Notes: generated from the sequence alone by a model not told the origin. Shown: positions 8,684 through 17,326, numbered from the stretch's first letter. The stretch: DNA of 64,000 bases from Rubrivivax sp. (GCA_019635315.1 JAHBZT010000002.1:434001-498000), one strand, 5' to 3'. A program made the numbers and translations.

Positions 8684-9493
8684 GTGAACCCCGACCAGGA
8701 AGTCCTGCTCGGCGCGCGCGACCTGCAGGTGCGCTTCGGCGGCGTGCTGGCCGTCAACAACGTCAGCTTCGACGTGATGCGCGGCGAGGTCTTCACGCTG
8801 ATCGGTCCCAACGGCGCCGGCAAGACGACGGTGTTCAACCTGATCAGCCGCATCTACACGCCGACTGCCGGCAGCATCAGCTACCGCGGCGAGCCGCTGG
8901 CCGCGGTGCCGCCGCACCGCATCGCGGCACTGGGCATCGCGCGCACCTTCCAGAACATCGAGCTGTTCGAGCATGCCACCGTGCTGCAGAACCTGCTGAT
9001 CGGCCGCCACGTGCACCATCCCAAGCGGCTGTGGGCCGAACTGCTGTTCGTGCCCTCGGTGCGCGAGGCCGAGCGCGCCACGCGGCGCAAGGTCGAGGAG
9101 GTGATCGACTTCCTGAGCATCGCCAAGTACCGCGACACCATGGTCGCCGGGCTGCCCTATGGCGTGCGCAAGGTCGTCGAGCTGGCGCGCGCGCTGGCCA
9201 CCGACCCGCAGCTGCTGCTGCTGGACGAGCCGAGCTCGGGCCTCAACGTCGAGGAGACCGACGACATGGCGTTCTGGATCCAGGACATCCAGAGCGACCT
9301 CGGCATCACCGTGCTGATGGTGGAGCACGACATGACGCTGGTCTCGCGCGTGTCCGACCGCGTGCTGGCAATGAACCAGGGCGAGGTGCTGGCGCTGGGC
9401 ACGCCCGAGCAGGTGCAGTCGCACCCGGGCGTCATCGAGGCCTACCTGGGCACCGCCGACGACGCGACCTCGCTGCGGAGGGCGCGGGCATGA
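8684..9493 (+). CDS. livG: Branched-chain amino-acid-type ABC transporter ATPase LivG
   Basis: First ATP-binding subunit of the importer, 269 residues, starting at GTG. Walker A is GPNGAGKTT (residues 46-54) and the Q-loop is IARTFQNIELF. The signature region is degenerate: LPYGVRKVVELARAL instead of LSYGxQRxxEIARAL. Walker B is LLLLDEPSSGLN, and the H-loop is VEHDMTLV. The LivG-specific C-terminus GTPEQVQSHPGVIEAYLG is present. The stop overlaps the livF start (ATGA), so LivG and LivF are translationally coupled. No Shine-Dalgarno is visible before the GTG, and the repeat block ends just upstream. Confidence 0.92.
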   Translation: MNPDQEVLLGARDLQVRFGGVLAVNNVSFDVMRGEVFTLIGPNGAGKTTVFNLISRIYTPTAGSISYRGEPLAAVPPHRIAALGIARTFQNIELFEHATVLQNLLIGRHVHHPKRLWAELLFVPSVREAERATRRKVEEVIDFLSIAKYRDTMVAGLPYGVRKVVELARALATDPQLLLLDEPSSGLNVEETDDMAFWIQDIQSDLGITVLMVEHDMTLVSRVSDRVLAMNQGEVLALGTPEQVQSHPGVIEAYLGTADDATSLRRARA

Positions 9494-10299
9494 ACGCGGT
9501 GCTGGCGCCCTCGGCGGACCGCGCCGACAGCGAGGTCATCCTCAAGCTCAGCAACGTCGAGAGCGCCTACGGGCCGATCAAGGCGATCCGCGGCGTCAGC
9601 CTGCAGGTGCGCCGCGGCGAGATCGTCACCGTGCTGGGCAGCAACGGCGCCGGCAAGACGACGATCCTGAAGACGATCTCCGGCATCATCGACCCGCGCA
9701 AGGGCACGGTGGAATTCAAGGGCGAGAACATCACCGCGATGGACCCCTCGCTGATCGTTGCGCGCGGCCTGGTGCACGTGCCCGAGGGGCGCGAGGTCTT
9801 TCCGCTGCTCAGCGTGCACGACAACCTGCTGATGGGCGCCTACACGCGGCGCGACCGCGACGCGGTGGCGCGCGACATCGAGATGGTGTTCGGCTACTTC
9901 CCGATCCTGAAGGAGCGCGAGCGCCAGGAGGCCGGGCTGCTGTCCGGCGGCCAGCAGCAGATGCTCGCGATCAGCCGCGCGCTGATGGCCGCGCCCGAGC
10001 TGATGCTGCTGGACGAGCCCAGCCTGGGCCTGAGCCCCAAGCTGACGAAGGAGATCTTCGAGATCGTCGTGCGCATCAACCGCGAGCGCGGCACGACCAT
10101 GCTGCTCGTCGAGCAGAACGCCAACATGGCGCTGAATGCCGCCGACCACGGCTACGTGCTCGAGAACGGCCGCATCGTGATGGAGGACACCTGCGAGCGG
10201 CTGCGCGAGAAGGAGGACATCAAGGAGTTCTACCTGGGCATGAAGGAGGCCGGCGCTCGCGGCGAGCGGCGCTGGAAGAAGAAGAAGACGTGGCGATGA
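9490..10299 (+). CDS. livF: Branched-chain amino-acid-type ABC transporter ATPase LivF
   Basis: Second ATP-binding subunit, 269 residues. Walker A is GSNGAGKTT, the Q-loop segment GLVHVPEGREVFPLLSVHDNL is diagnostic for LivF, and the signature LLSGGQQQMLAISRALM is intact. Walker B is LMLLDEPSLGLSP, and the H-loop is VEQNAN. The C-terminus is longer and more basic than usual (GARGERRWKKKKTWR). It overlaps livG by 4 bases. The next gene, the ligase, follows after 130 bases that contain a repeat-like hairpin region. Confidence 0.92.
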   Translation: MNAVLAPSADRADSEVILKLSNVESAYGPIKAIRGVSLQVRRGEIVTVLGSNGAGKTTILKTISGIIDPRKGTVEFKGENITAMDPSLIVARGLVHVPEGREVFPLLSVHDNLLMGAYTRRDRDAVARDIEMVFGYFPILKERERQEAGLLSGGQQQMLAISRALMAAPELMLLDEPSLGLSPKLTKEIFEIVVRINRERGTTMLLVEQNANMALNAADHGYVLENGRIVMEDTCERLREKEDIKEFYLGMKEAGARGERRWKKKKTWR

Positions 10300-10395
10300 T
10301 GGCGCCCCCAAGCTCGCTGTCGCTCGCTACCCCCCGAGTGGGCCGTCGGCTGCGGACCGGCAAAGCCGGTTCCGCGCCGAACCGCTTCGATGTCG
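10300..10395. repeat. Hairpin-bearing intergenic element between livF and ligase gene
   Basis: The segment begins with CCCCCAAGCTCGCTGTCGCTCGCT and a C-run, then a stem ACCGGC-AAA-GCCGGT at 10353-10367. From general familiarity, similar C-rich CTCGCT strings are dispersed in Burkholderiales genomes, but I cannot count copies from one window. It may act as a processing or attenuation site inside the operon. Confidence 0.35.
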
Positions 10396-10429
10396 CCGGA
10401 TCTGCTGGTCGGCCAACCAAGAGAACGCT

Positions 10430-12304
10430 ATGACCGTGCTGTGGGATTCGTCGAGCGTGCAGCCGCGCACCGAGGTCGTGGTGCCCGGCGACACGCTGCC
10501 GCGTGTCTTCTGGAATGCCGTGGCCCGGCGCGCCGACAAGGTCTGGCTGCGCGAGAAGGAACTCGGGCTGTGGCGCGAGTGGACCTGGGCGCAGACCGGC
10601 CGCGCCGTGCGCGAGGTCGCGATGGGGCTGGCCTCGCTGGGCTTCGCGGCGGGCCACACCGCGTCCATCCTGTCCAACACGGTGGTCGAGTGGGTGATCG
10701 CCGACCTGGCCGTGCTGTCGGCCGGCGGCGTGTCCAACGGCATCTACCCGACCGACTCGCCGTCGCAGGTGCAGTACCTGTGCGAGGACTCGGCGACGAG
10801 CATCCTCTTCGTCGAGGACGAGGAGCAGCTCGACAAGGCGCTCGCCGTGCGCTCCGCGCTGCCCAAGCTGCGCTGGATCGTCGTCTTCGACATGGAGGGC
10901 CTGCAGCGCTTCGAGGACCCGATGGTCATCAGCCTGGCCCGCCTGCGCGAGCTGGGCGCCGCGCACGACCTGGCGCACCCCGGGCTGTTCGACGAGCGCC
11001 TGGCCAGCCGCAAGGCCGGCGACCTGGCGATCCTGATCTACACCTCGGGCACCACCGGCCGGCCCAAGGGCGCGATGCACAGCCACCACTCGGTGCTGTA
11101 CGTCGTGCACGGCTACAACACGCTGATCGCCCAGGACGAGCGCGACGAGCGCATGTGCTTCCTGCCGCTGTGCCACGTCGCCGAGCGCCTGGGCGGCGAG
11201 TACTTCGCGATGTACACCGGCTCGGTGCTGAATTTCGTCGAGAACCCGGACACCGTGCCGGAGAACGTGCGCGAGATCGCGCCCTCGGTCTTCACCGCGG
11301 TGCCGCGGGTGTGGGAGAAGTTCTACTCGGCGGTGATGATCGCGCTGTCGGAAGCCAGCACGGCGCAGAAGCTGGTCTACCAGTGGGCCATCGGCGTCGG
11401 CGGCGAGGTCGTGGACCTGGTGCTGGCCGGCAAGCCGGTGCCGGCCGCGCTCAAGGCCCGCTTCATGCTGGCGCGCTGGCTGGCGCTGGACAACGTGCGC
11501 AAGCTGATCGGCATCCACCGCGCGCGTTTCCTGGTCACCGGCGCGGCGCCGATCGCGCCCGACCTGATCCGCTGGTACCTGTCGCTGGGCGTGCCGATGC
11601 TCGAGGTCTGGGGCCAGACCGAGAGCGGCGGCGCCTCCACCGGCATGCCGGCCGGCCGCATCAAGCCTGGCAGCATCGGCCCGGCCTGCGGCTACAACGA
11701 GGTCAAGGTCGACCCGGGCACGGGCGAGCTGCTGATCCGCGGCCCCAACGTCTTCATGGGCTACCTGAACCAGCCGGAGAAGACGGCCGAGACCATCGAC
11801 GCCGAGGGCTGGCTGCACACCGGCGACGTCGGCACGGTCGACGACGAAGGGTTCTTCCGCATCACCGACCGCATGAAGGACATCATCATCACGGCCGGGG
11901 GCAAGAACATCACGCCCAGCGAACTGGAGAACGAGCTGAAGTTCTCGCCGTACATCACCGACGCGGTGGTCATCGGCGACAAGCTCCCCTACCTCACGGT
12001 GCTGATCATGATCGACCAGGAGAACGTCGAGAAGTTCGCGCAGGACCACGACGTGCCGTTCTCGAACTACGCCAGCCTGACCCGCGCGCGCGAGGTGCAG
12101 GAACTGATCCAGCGCGAGATCGACAAGGTCAACGCCAAGTTCGCGCGCGTCGAGCAGATCAAGGCCTTCCGGCTGATCGAGACCCAGCTCAGCGCCGAGG
12201 ACGAGGAACTGACCCCGACGATGAAGCTCAAACGGCGCTTCGTGCAGCAGAAGTATGCGCCGCTCATCGAGTCCATGTACGGCAAGAGCGCCGTCGCGGC
12301 ATGA
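10430..12304 (+). CDS. AMP-dependent acyl-CoA synthetase (long-chain fatty acid-CoA ligase type)
   Basis: Activates a carboxylic acid to its CoA thioester through an acyl-adenylate. The 624 residues fit the long-chain/bubblegum branch of the ANL superfamily. Motif A3 is ILIYTSGTTGRPKGAMHSH and A4/A5 is VWGQTESGG. The ATP-ribose Asp is in GWLHTGDVG, and the hinge is DRMKDIIITAGGKNITPSELEN. The catalytic C-terminal Lys lies in LTPTMKLKRRFV. There are no membrane segments. It lies between the transporter ATPases and the periplasmic binding protein on the same strand, so the imported ligand is probably its substrate. Chain length and aromatic or aliphatic nature cannot be read from sequence alone. 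Confidence 0.9.
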   Translation: MTVLWDSSSVQPRTEVVVPGDTLPRVFWNAVARRADKVWLREKELGLWREWTWAQTGRAVREVAMGLASLGFAAGHTASILSNTVVEWVIADLAVLSAGGVSNGIYPTDSPSQVQYLCEDSATSILFVEDEEQLDKALAVRSALPKLRWIVVFDMEGLQRFEDPMVISLARLRELGAAHDLAHPGLFDERLASRKAGDLAILIYTSGTTGRPKGAMHSHHSVLYVVHGYNTLIAQDERDERMCFLPLCHVAERLGGEYFAMYTGSVLNFVENPDTVPENVREIAPSVFTAVPRVWEKFYSAVMIALSEASTAQKLVYQWAIGVGGEVVDLVLAGKPVPAALKARFMLARWLALDNVRKLIGIHRARFLVTGAAPIAPDLIRWYLSLGVPMLEVWGQTESGGASTGMPAGRIKPGSIGPACGYNEVKVDPGTGELLIRGPNVFMGYLNQPEKTAETIDAEGWLHTGDVGTVDDEGFFRITDRMKDIIITAGGKNITPSELENELKFSPYITDAVVIGDKLPYLTVLIMIDQENVEKFAQDHDVPFSNYASLTRAREVQELIQREIDKVNAKFARVEQIKAFRLIETQLSAEDEELTPTMKLKRRFVQQKYAPLIESMYGKSAVAA

Positions 12305-12344
12305 AGAGAATCCCGCCCGCGGGCGGACCACCAGGAGACCAGGC

Positions 12345-13508
12345 ATGAAACTCGCGATCACCACACTCGCCCTGGCGCTCGCTGCGCCGGCGGCGCTGGC
12401 CCAGGCCACGCAGGGCGTCTCGAAGAACGAGATCGTCGTCGGCTCGATCCAGGACCTGTCCGGGCCCATCGCCGGCTTCGGCAAGCAGGTGCGGCTGGGC
12501 ATGATCATGCGCGTCGACGAGGCCAATGAACTGGGCGGAGTCAACGGCCGCAAGCTGCGCCTGGTCGTCGAGGACTCGGCCTACGACCCGCGCAAGGCCG
12601 TGCTGGCGGCGCAGAAGCTGGTCAACCAGGACAAGATCTTCGCGATGATCGGCCACATCGGCACCGCGCAGAACATGGCCGCGATGCCGGTGCAGTTCGA
12701 GAAGAACGTCATCAACTTCTTCCCGGTCACCGCGGCGCGCGAGATGTACGAGCCCTTCCACCGGCTCAAGTATTCGTTCGCGACGACCTACTACGACCAG
12801 ATGCGCGTCTACCTGCCCGAGCTGGTCAAGCAGAAGGGCGCCAAGAAGGTCTGCGTCGTCTACCAGGACGACGAGTTCGGCCTGGAGGTGCTGCGCGGCA
12901 CCGAGGCCGGGCTGAAGGCCGCCGGCATGGAGCTCGGCGAGCGCACCAGCTTCAAGCGCGGCGCGACCGACTTCAGCTCGCAGGTGGCGCGCATGAAGTC
13001 CGCCGGCTGCGACTTCGTCGCGCTGGGCACCATCATCCGCGAGACGATCGGCGTCATCGGCGAGAGCCGCAAGACCGGCTTCAACCCCACCTTCATGGGC
13101 TCCAGCGCCGCCTACACGGACCTGATCCACAAGCTGGGCGGCCCGGCGATGAACGGCCTGTATGCCGCGATGGCGGTGCAGCACCCCTACCTGGACGAGG
13201 CCGCGCAACCGATCCGCCACTGGGCGACCAAGTACAAGACCAAGTTCAACGAGGACCCGACGGTCTTCTCGGTCTACGGCTACAACGCGGTCGACGCCTT
13301 CATCCGCGCCGCGTCCAAGGCGGGCGCCAACCTGACCACCGACAGCTTCATCAAGGCCATGGACACGATGGTCATCCCGCCGGACATCTTCGGCAGCTCG
13401 GAGATGACCTTCAGCCCGACCAAGCGCCTGGGCAGCACGGCCACGCGCCTGTCGCAGATCGTCGACGGCCGCTGGAAGGTGGTCGCCGACTACCGCAAGG
13501 TCGACTGA
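12345..13508 (+). CDS. Periplasmic ligand-binding protein of the HAAT transporter (LivK-like)
   Basis: Soluble receptor that feeds LivH-LivM. A 20-residue signal peptide (MKLAITTLALALAAPAALAQ) ends at ALA-Q. The mature part is a type 1 periplasmic-binding fold beginning ATQGVSKNEIVVGSIQDLSGP. The hinge and ligand regions are visible as GGVNGRKLRLVVEDSAYDPRKAVLAAQKLV and SVYGYNAVDAFIRAA. The 387-residue length is typical. The start at 12345 follows an AGGAGA Shine-Dalgarno. It ends the six-gene run and is followed by a hairpin terminator. The distance from LivJ/LivK of enteric bacteria suggests a ligand other than leucine, consistent with the ligase upstream. Confidence 0.9.
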   Translation: MKLAITTLALALAAPAALAQATQGVSKNEIVVGSIQDLSGPIAGFGKQVRLGMIMRVDEANELGGVNGRKLRLVVEDSAYDPRKAVLAAQKLVNQDKIFAMIGHIGTAQNMAAMPVQFEKNVINFFPVTAAREMYEPFHRLKYSFATTYYDQMRVYLPELVKQKGAKKVCVVYQDDEFGLEVLRGTEAGLKAAGMELGERTSFKRGATDFSSQVARMKSAGCDFVALGTIIRETIGVIGESRKTGFNPTFMGSSAAYTDLIHKLGGPAMNGLYAAMAVQHPYLDEAAQPIRHWATKYKTKFNEDPTVFSVYGYNAVDAFIRAASKAGANLTTDSFIKAMDTMVIPPDIFGSSEMTFSPTKRLGSTATRLSQIVDGRWKVVADYRKVD

Positions 13509-13528
13509 CCGCTTCCACTTTCGCCTGC

Positions 13529-13551
13529 AAGGCCGCCCGCGGGGCGGCCTT
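13529..13551 (+). terminator. Intrinsic-type terminator after the liv/ligase operon
   Basis: AAGGCCGCCC and GGGCGGCCTT form a 10-bp perfect stem around the loop GCG, 20 bases after the binding-protein stop. It is followed by TGTCGTT, a weak T-rich stretch. Confidence 0.75.
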
Positions 13552-13568
13552 GTCGTTGGCGGCGTCGG

Positions 13569-13574
13569 GATAAT
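13569..13574 (+). promoter_or_regulatory. -10-like element 8 nt before rlmD start
   Basis: GATAAT, then 8 bases, then the ATG at 13583. There is no Shine-Dalgarno. The same GATAAT plus 8-nt arrangement occurs before ribF and the purM-like gene, which argues against chance in DNA this G+C-rich. Confidence 0.55.
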
Positions 13575-13582
13575 CCCGCGCC

Positions 13583-14980
13583 ATGACGGATACGACAGCG
13601 CAGAGCATCGGCCACCAGTGGCTGGAGGTCGAGTCGCTCGACCTCGAGGCCCAGGGCGTGGCCCACCGCCCGGGCGGCGAAGGCGCGGGCAAGGTGGTCT
13701 TCATCGAGGGCGCGTTGCCGGGCGAGCGCGTGCAGGTCAGCATCAGCCGGCGCAAGAATGCCTGGGAGCAGGGGCCGGTGAGCGCGATCGCGCGCGAGAG
13801 CGCGCAGCGCGTGCGGCCGGCCTGCCCGCACTTCGGCCTGCACGCCGGCGCCTGCGGCGGCTGCAAGATGCAGCACCTGCACCCGGCCGCGCAGGTGGCG
13901 GTCAAGCAGCGCGTGCTGGAGGACAACCTGTGGCACCTGGCCAAGGTGCGGCCGCAGGTCGTGCTGCGGCCGATCGAGGGCCCGGCCTGGGGCTACCGCT
14001 GGCGGGCGCGGCTGTCGGTGCGCTTCGTCGCGAAGAAGGGCACCGTGCTCGTCGGCTTCCACGAGCGCAAGTCGCGCTACGTCGCGGACATGTCGGTCTG
14101 CCCGGTGCTGCCGCCGGCGGTGAGCGACCTGCTGCTGCCGCTGCGCGAACTGATCGGCGCGATGGACCAGCGCGACCGGCTGCCGCAGATCGAGCTGGCC
14201 GCCGGCGACGAGGTGATCGCGCTGGTGCTGCGCCACCTGGAACCGCTGTCGGCGGCGGACGCCGCCCGGCTGCGCGCCTTTGGCGCCGCCCGGGGCGTGC
14301 AGTGGTGGCTGCAGCCCAAGGGCCCGGAGACCGTGCACCTGCTGGACGAGGGCGGGCCGCCTCTGGCCTACGGCCTGCCGGAATTCGGTGTCACGATGCC
14401 GTTCCGGCCGACCGACTTCACGCAGGTCAACCCGCACATCAACCGCGTGCTGGTCGGCCGTGCGATCCGCCTGCTGGACCCGCAGCCGGGCGAGCGCGTG
14501 ATCGACTGGTTCTGCGGCCTGGGCAACTTCACGCTGCCGCTGGCCGCGCGCGTGGGCGAGGGCGGGCAGGTGCTGGGCGTCGAAGGCAGCGAGACCCTGG
14601 TGCAGCGCGCGCGCGACAACGCCGCGCTCAACGGGCTGGCCAGCCGTACCAGCTTCCAGGCGCGCAACCTGTTCGAGGTCGGTGCCGGTAACCTGGTGGC
14701 GGCCGGCGGCGCCGACCGCTGGCTGGTCGACCCGCCGCGCGAAGGCGCCTTCGCGCTGGCCAAGGCGCTGGCCGACCTGCACGCCGCCCCGCCCGAGGGC
14801 TGGGCGCCGCCGCGGCGCATCATCTACGTCAGCTGCAACCCGGCCACGCTGGCGCGCGACGCCGGTCTGCTGGTGCACCAGGCCGGCTACCGCTGCAGCG
14901 CGGCGGGGGTGGTCAACATGTTCCCGCACACGGCGCATACGGAAAGTCTCGCGGTCTTCGACCGCGAGACTTCGGCGTAG
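13583..14980 (+). CDS. rlmD: 23S rRNA (uracil-1939-C5)-methyltransferase RlmD
   Basis: SAM-dependent methyltransferase that makes m5U1939 in 23S rRNA; 465 residues. A TRAM RNA-binding domain occupies about 10-75. A 4Fe-4S cluster motif follows: [18 protein letters not shown], with a fourth Cys in SVCPVLPP. The catalytic domain has [28 protein letters not shown] (SAM site), VDPPREGA and [12 protein letters not shown] with the nucleophilic Cys. The wording FTQVNP with the Fe-S motif fits RlmD better than TrmA, which lacks the cluster. The last codons form a perfect 13-bp inverted repeat at 14944-14972. It stands alone between two terminators. Confidence 0.93.
   Translation: MTDTTAQSIGHQWLEVESLDLEAQGVAHRPGGEGAGKVVFIEGALPGERVQVSISRRKNAWEQGPVSAIARESAQRVRPACPHFGLHAGACGGCKMQHLHPAAQVAVKQRVLEDNLWHLAKVRPQVVLRPIEGPAWGYRWRARLSVRFVAKKGTVLVGFHERKSRYVADMSVCPVLPPAVSDLLLPLRELIGAMDQRDRLPQIELAAGDEVIALVLRHLEPLSAADAARLRAFGAARGVQWWLQPKGPETVHLLDEGGPPLAYGLPEFGVTMPFRPTDFTQVNPHINRVLVGRAIRLLDPQPGERVIDWFCGLGNFTLPLAARVGEGGQVLGVEGSETLVQRARDNAALNGLASRTSFQARNLFEVGAGNLVAAGGADRWLVDPPREGAFALAKALADLHAAPPEGWAPPRRIIYVSCNPATLARDAGLLVHQAGYRCSAAGVVNMFPHTAHTESLAVFDRETSA
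14944..14972. repeat. Perfect 13-bp inverted repeat inside the end of rlmD
   Basis: Bases 14944-14956 and 14960-14972 are exact reverse complements with a 3-base loop. They encode the last dozen residues ([12 protein letters not shown]). It is the first of three hairpins in a row (next 14984-15002, then 15046-15069), so transcription termination may begin before the stop codon. Confidence 0.65.
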
Positions 14981-14983
14981 GGT

Positions 14984-15002
14984 CACCTCGCGCAGCGAGG
15001 TG
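14984..15002. terminator. Hairpin just after rlmD stop
   Basis: CACCTCGC and GCGAGGTG make a perfect 8-bp stem around GCA, four bases past the rlmD stop. There is no T-run. Confidence 0.45.
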
Positions 15003-15045
15003 CGCCGCAGCCAAAGAGCCATCTTCGACCGCGCGGCACCATGAA

Positions 15046-15069
15046 CAACGGGGCTCGCGGGCCCCGTTG
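15046..15069. terminator. Bidirectional terminator between rlmD and the Bax-inhibitor gene
   Basis: CAACGGGGC and GCCCCGTTG form a 9-bp perfect stem around TCGCGG. It lies between convergent genes and reads as a terminator from both sides (GTTGTCGT on plus, GTTGTTCAT on minus). Confidence 0.65.
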
Positions 15070-15089
15070 TCGTGCCGGCCGGTGCCGGG

Positions 15090-15782
15090 TCAGTCGTCGC
15101 CGCCGAAGATGCCGAACAGCGCCAGCAGGTTCGAGAAGACGTTGTAGATGCTCAGGTAGACACCCAGCGTCGCGGTGATGTAGTTAGTCTCCAGGCCGTC
15201 CTGTACGCGCTTGAGGTCGTGCAGGATGAACAGCGAGAAGATGCCGATCGCCAGCACCGACAGCGTGATCATCAGCGGACCGCTCTGGATGAAGAAGTTG
15301 GCGATCATCGCCACCAGCAGCATGATCATCCCGATGAACAGGAACTTGCCCATGTTCGTCAGGTCACGCTTGATCACGCTGGACAGCGAGGCCATGCCCA
15401 GGAAGATCGCGCCGGTGCCGGCGAAGGCCATCATCACCAGGCTGGCGCCGTTGCCCATGCCGAGCACGAAGCCCAGCAGGCGCGACAGCATCACGCCCAT
15501 GAAGAAGGTGAAGGCCAGCAGCAGCGGCACGCCGGCGGCCGAGTTCTTGTTCTTCTCGATCGCGAACATGAAGCCGAAGGCGCCGACCAGGAAGACGATC
15601 AGGCCGATGCCGGGCGAGAACAGCGTGTTGATCCCGGTGGCCAGGCCCACCCAGGCGCCCAGCACCGTGGGCACCATCGACAGCGCCAGCAGCCAGTAGG
15701 TGTTGCGCAGGACGCGGTTGCGCTCGGCAACGGCGGCGCCGCCAGCGGCACCGATCGGATAGGACTGAACGCGGTTTTCCAT
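15090..15782 (-). CDS. Bax inhibitor-1/YccA family membrane protein
   Basis: A 230-residue inner-membrane protein with seven hydrophobic helices, matching the BI-1 (TMBIM) fold. The N-terminus MENRVQSYPIG precedes RNTYWLLALSMVPTVLGAW. The family traits are GMGNGASLVMMAFAGTGAIF in the central helices and a C-terminal DLKRVQDGLETNYITATLGVYLSIYNVFSNLLALFGIFGGDD, with the conserved Asp pair of the pH-sensing di-aspartyl latch. E. coli YccA binds and modulates FtsH; whether this one does is unknown. The start has an excellent Shine-Dalgarno (AGGAGGT, 3 bases before ATG). Confidence 0.92.
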   Translation of the reverse strand: MENRVQSYPIGAAGGAAVAERNRVLRNTYWLLALSMVPTVLGAWVGLATGINTLFSPGIGLIVFLVGAFGFMFAIEKNKNSAAGVPLLLAFTFFMGVMLSRLLGFVLGMGNGASLVMMAFAGTGAIFLGMASLSSVIKRDLTNMGKFLFIGMIMLLVAMIANFFIQSGPLMITLSVLAIGIFSLFILHDLKRVQDGLETNYITATLGVYLSIYNVFSNLLALFGIFGGDD

Positions 15783-15824
15783 GACACCTCCTATGCAGAC
15801 TGCAGGTTAGGACCCTCGGCGCGC

Positions 15825-15830
15825 ATTCTA
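15825..15830 (-). promoter_or_regulatory. Candidate -10 for the Bax-inhibitor gene
   Basis: TAGAAT on the minus strand lies 42 bases upstream of the ATG at 15782, giving a leader of about 35 nt that holds the AGGAGGT ribosome site. No clear -35 is seen. Confidence 0.45.
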
Positions 15831-15906
15831 GGTTCCCCGGCCCCGGCGCTCGATGTCCCCACGGCCGGTATCGGGAAAACGCCGCGGCGGATGTATCGTC
15901 GGGGCC

Positions 15907-16314
15907 ATGAAGCACAAACCCATGCTCACCCAGGACGACGCCCGGCGCATGGGCGCCGCCGCGGCGGAAGAGGCCGGTCGCAACGGCTGGGCGGTGACGA
16001 TCGCCATCGTCGACGACGGCGGCCACCTGCTGTGGCTGCAGCGCCTGGACGGCGCGGCGCCGATCTCCGCCGAGATCGCGCCGGCCAAGGCGCGCACCGC
16101 CGCCCTGGGCCGGCGCGAGAGCCGCGTCTACGAGGAGATGATCAACCAGGGGCGCACCTCGTTCCTCAGCGCGCCCGGCCTGCGCGGCATGCTCGAGGGC
16201 GGCGTGCCGGTGCTGGTGGACGGCCACTGCGTCGGCGCGGTCGGTGTCAGCGGCGTGAAGTCGACCGAGGACGCGCAGATCGCACGCGCCGGCATCGCGG
16301 CACTGGCGGGCTGA
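15907..16314 (+). CDS. GlcG/HbpS-family heme-binding-like protein
   Basis: A 135-residue protein of the former DUF336 family. Conserved features are LTQDDARRMGAAAAEEAGRNGWAVTIAIVDDGGHLLWLQRLDGA and PAKARTAALGRRESRVYEE. The C-terminal glycine motif GGVPVLVDGHCVGAVGVSGVKSTEDAQIARAGIAAL is present. HbpS of Streptomyces binds heme and senses redox; GlcG lies in glycolate operons. Nothing nearby assigns a specific role. The start at 15907 fits the family N-terminus. TATCGT ends 7 bases before it, a weak version of the leaderless pattern. No signal peptide is visible. Confidence 0.88.
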   Translation: MKHKPMLTQDDARRMGAAAAEEAGRNGWAVTIAIVDDGGHLLWLQRLDGAAPISAEIAPAKARTAALGRRESRVYEEMINQGRTSFLSAPGLRGMLEGGVPVLVDGHCVGAVGVSGVKSTEDAQIARAGIAALAG

Positions 16315-16353
16315 CGCCGCCGGCGGCGGCGCCGCGGCCGCGCCGGCGCGAGC

Positions 16354-17319
16354 TCAGCGCCGCAGCAGCAGCAGGCAGCCGCCGACGATCAGCAGCGCGG
16401 AGGCCGCCGTCCAGGCGGTCGGCACCTCGCCGAACAGCGCATAGCCCAGCAGCGCGGCCCAGACGAAGCTGGTGTACTCCAGCGGCGCCACGCGGCTGGC
16501 CTCCAGGTGGCTGAACGCAAAGGTCAGCGCCAGCAGCCCGACGGTCGCGAACAGCCCCAGCAGCACGACCGCCGGCCACTCGCCCGGCGCGATGGGCGTC
16601 CAGACCGCCGCCGCCGGCCCGGCCAGCAGCAGCACCGGCAGCAGGTTCTGCACCAGCAGGATGGTCCACAGCGAGTCGCGTTGCGCCTGGCGGCGCGCCA
16701 GCACCATGACGCCGGAGAAGGCGACCGCGGCCAGGGCCGCTGACGCCAGCCCCTCGATGCGCGCTGCCGAGCCGGCGTCGCCGGCGCGGCGCAGCTCCGG
16801 CCACAGGGCGACCAGCACGCCGGCGGCACCGAGCGCCAGCGCGGCCCAGATCCAGCGCGACGGCCGCTCGTGCAGCACCAGCATGGCCAGCAGCGAGACC
16901 AGGATGGGCGCCGTGTAGCCCATCGCCACCGCCTGCGCCAGCGGCAGCAGCGTCAGCGCGTGGAAGTAGCCCAGCAGCGAGACCAGCAGCAGCACCACGC
17001 GCAGGCCGTGGCTGCCCCAGTCGGCGCGGCTCGGCATCGGCGTGCGGTGCCAGCCCCACAGCGCGAGCGCGAAGACCACGCCGCTGGCGAAGCGCAGGAA
17101 GGTCAGCTGCAGCGCGTCGCGACCCGGCGCCAGCGACTTGACGGTGGCGTCCATGCTGACGAAGGCCGCGGCTGCCAGCGCGCCGGCCAGCAGCGGCCAG
17201 ACGGTGCGCGGGCGGGCGGGCAGGGCGGCCGTGCCGGTTGCAGCGGTTGCAGCGGGTGCGGCGGGTGCGGCGGGTGCGGCGGGCGCGGCCGCCGTCGTGG
17301 TCGGCGCGGTGGAGTCCAA
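16354..17319 (-). CDS. EamA/DMT-family transporter
   Basis: Inner-membrane drug/metabolite-type exporter of 321 residues with ten predicted helices in two EamA repeats. Repeat 1 includes SMDATVKSLAPGRDALQLTFLRFASG and AQAVAMGYTAPILVSLLAMLVLHERPS. Repeat 2 ends SRVAPLEYTSFVWAALLGYALFGEVPTAWTAASALLIVGG. The substrate is unknown. The TTG start gives a 30-residue Ala/Pro/Thr leader encoded by a 9-bp tandem repeat. TAGACT ending 7 bases upstream of this TTG supports the start as leaderless. A start at MDATVKSL would cut into the first helix. Confidence 0.88.
   Translation of the reverse strand: MDSTAPTTTAAAPAAPAAPAAPAATAATGTAALPARPRTVWPLLAGALAAAAFVSMDATVKSLAPGRDALQLTFLRFASGVVFALALWGWHRTPMPSRADWGSHGLRVVLLLVSLLGYFHALTLLPLAQAVAMGYTAPILVSLLAMLVLHERPSRWIWAALALGAAGVLVALWPELRRAGDAGSAARIEGLASAALAAVAFSGVMVLARRQAQRDSLWTILLVQNLLPVLLLAGPAAAVWTPIAPGEWPAVVLLGLFATVGLLALTFAFSHLEASRVAPLEYTSFVWAALLGYALFGEVPTAWTAASALLIVGGCLLLLRR
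17250..17289. repeat. 9-bp tandem repeat in the eamA N-terminus
   Basis: About four copies of GCGGGTGCG (the last with one change) encode the Ala-Ala-Pro run near the N-terminus. Unit length is a multiple of three, so copy-number change would alter protein length without a frameshift. Confidence 0.7.
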
Positions 17320-17326
17320 GCCGGGC

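Noticed and set aside
17250-17289. Tandem repeats as a possible CRISPR or phase-variation switch
   Set aside because: Units are 9 bp, contiguous and in frame within eamA, so they change only the length of an Ala/Pro leader; no spacers exist.
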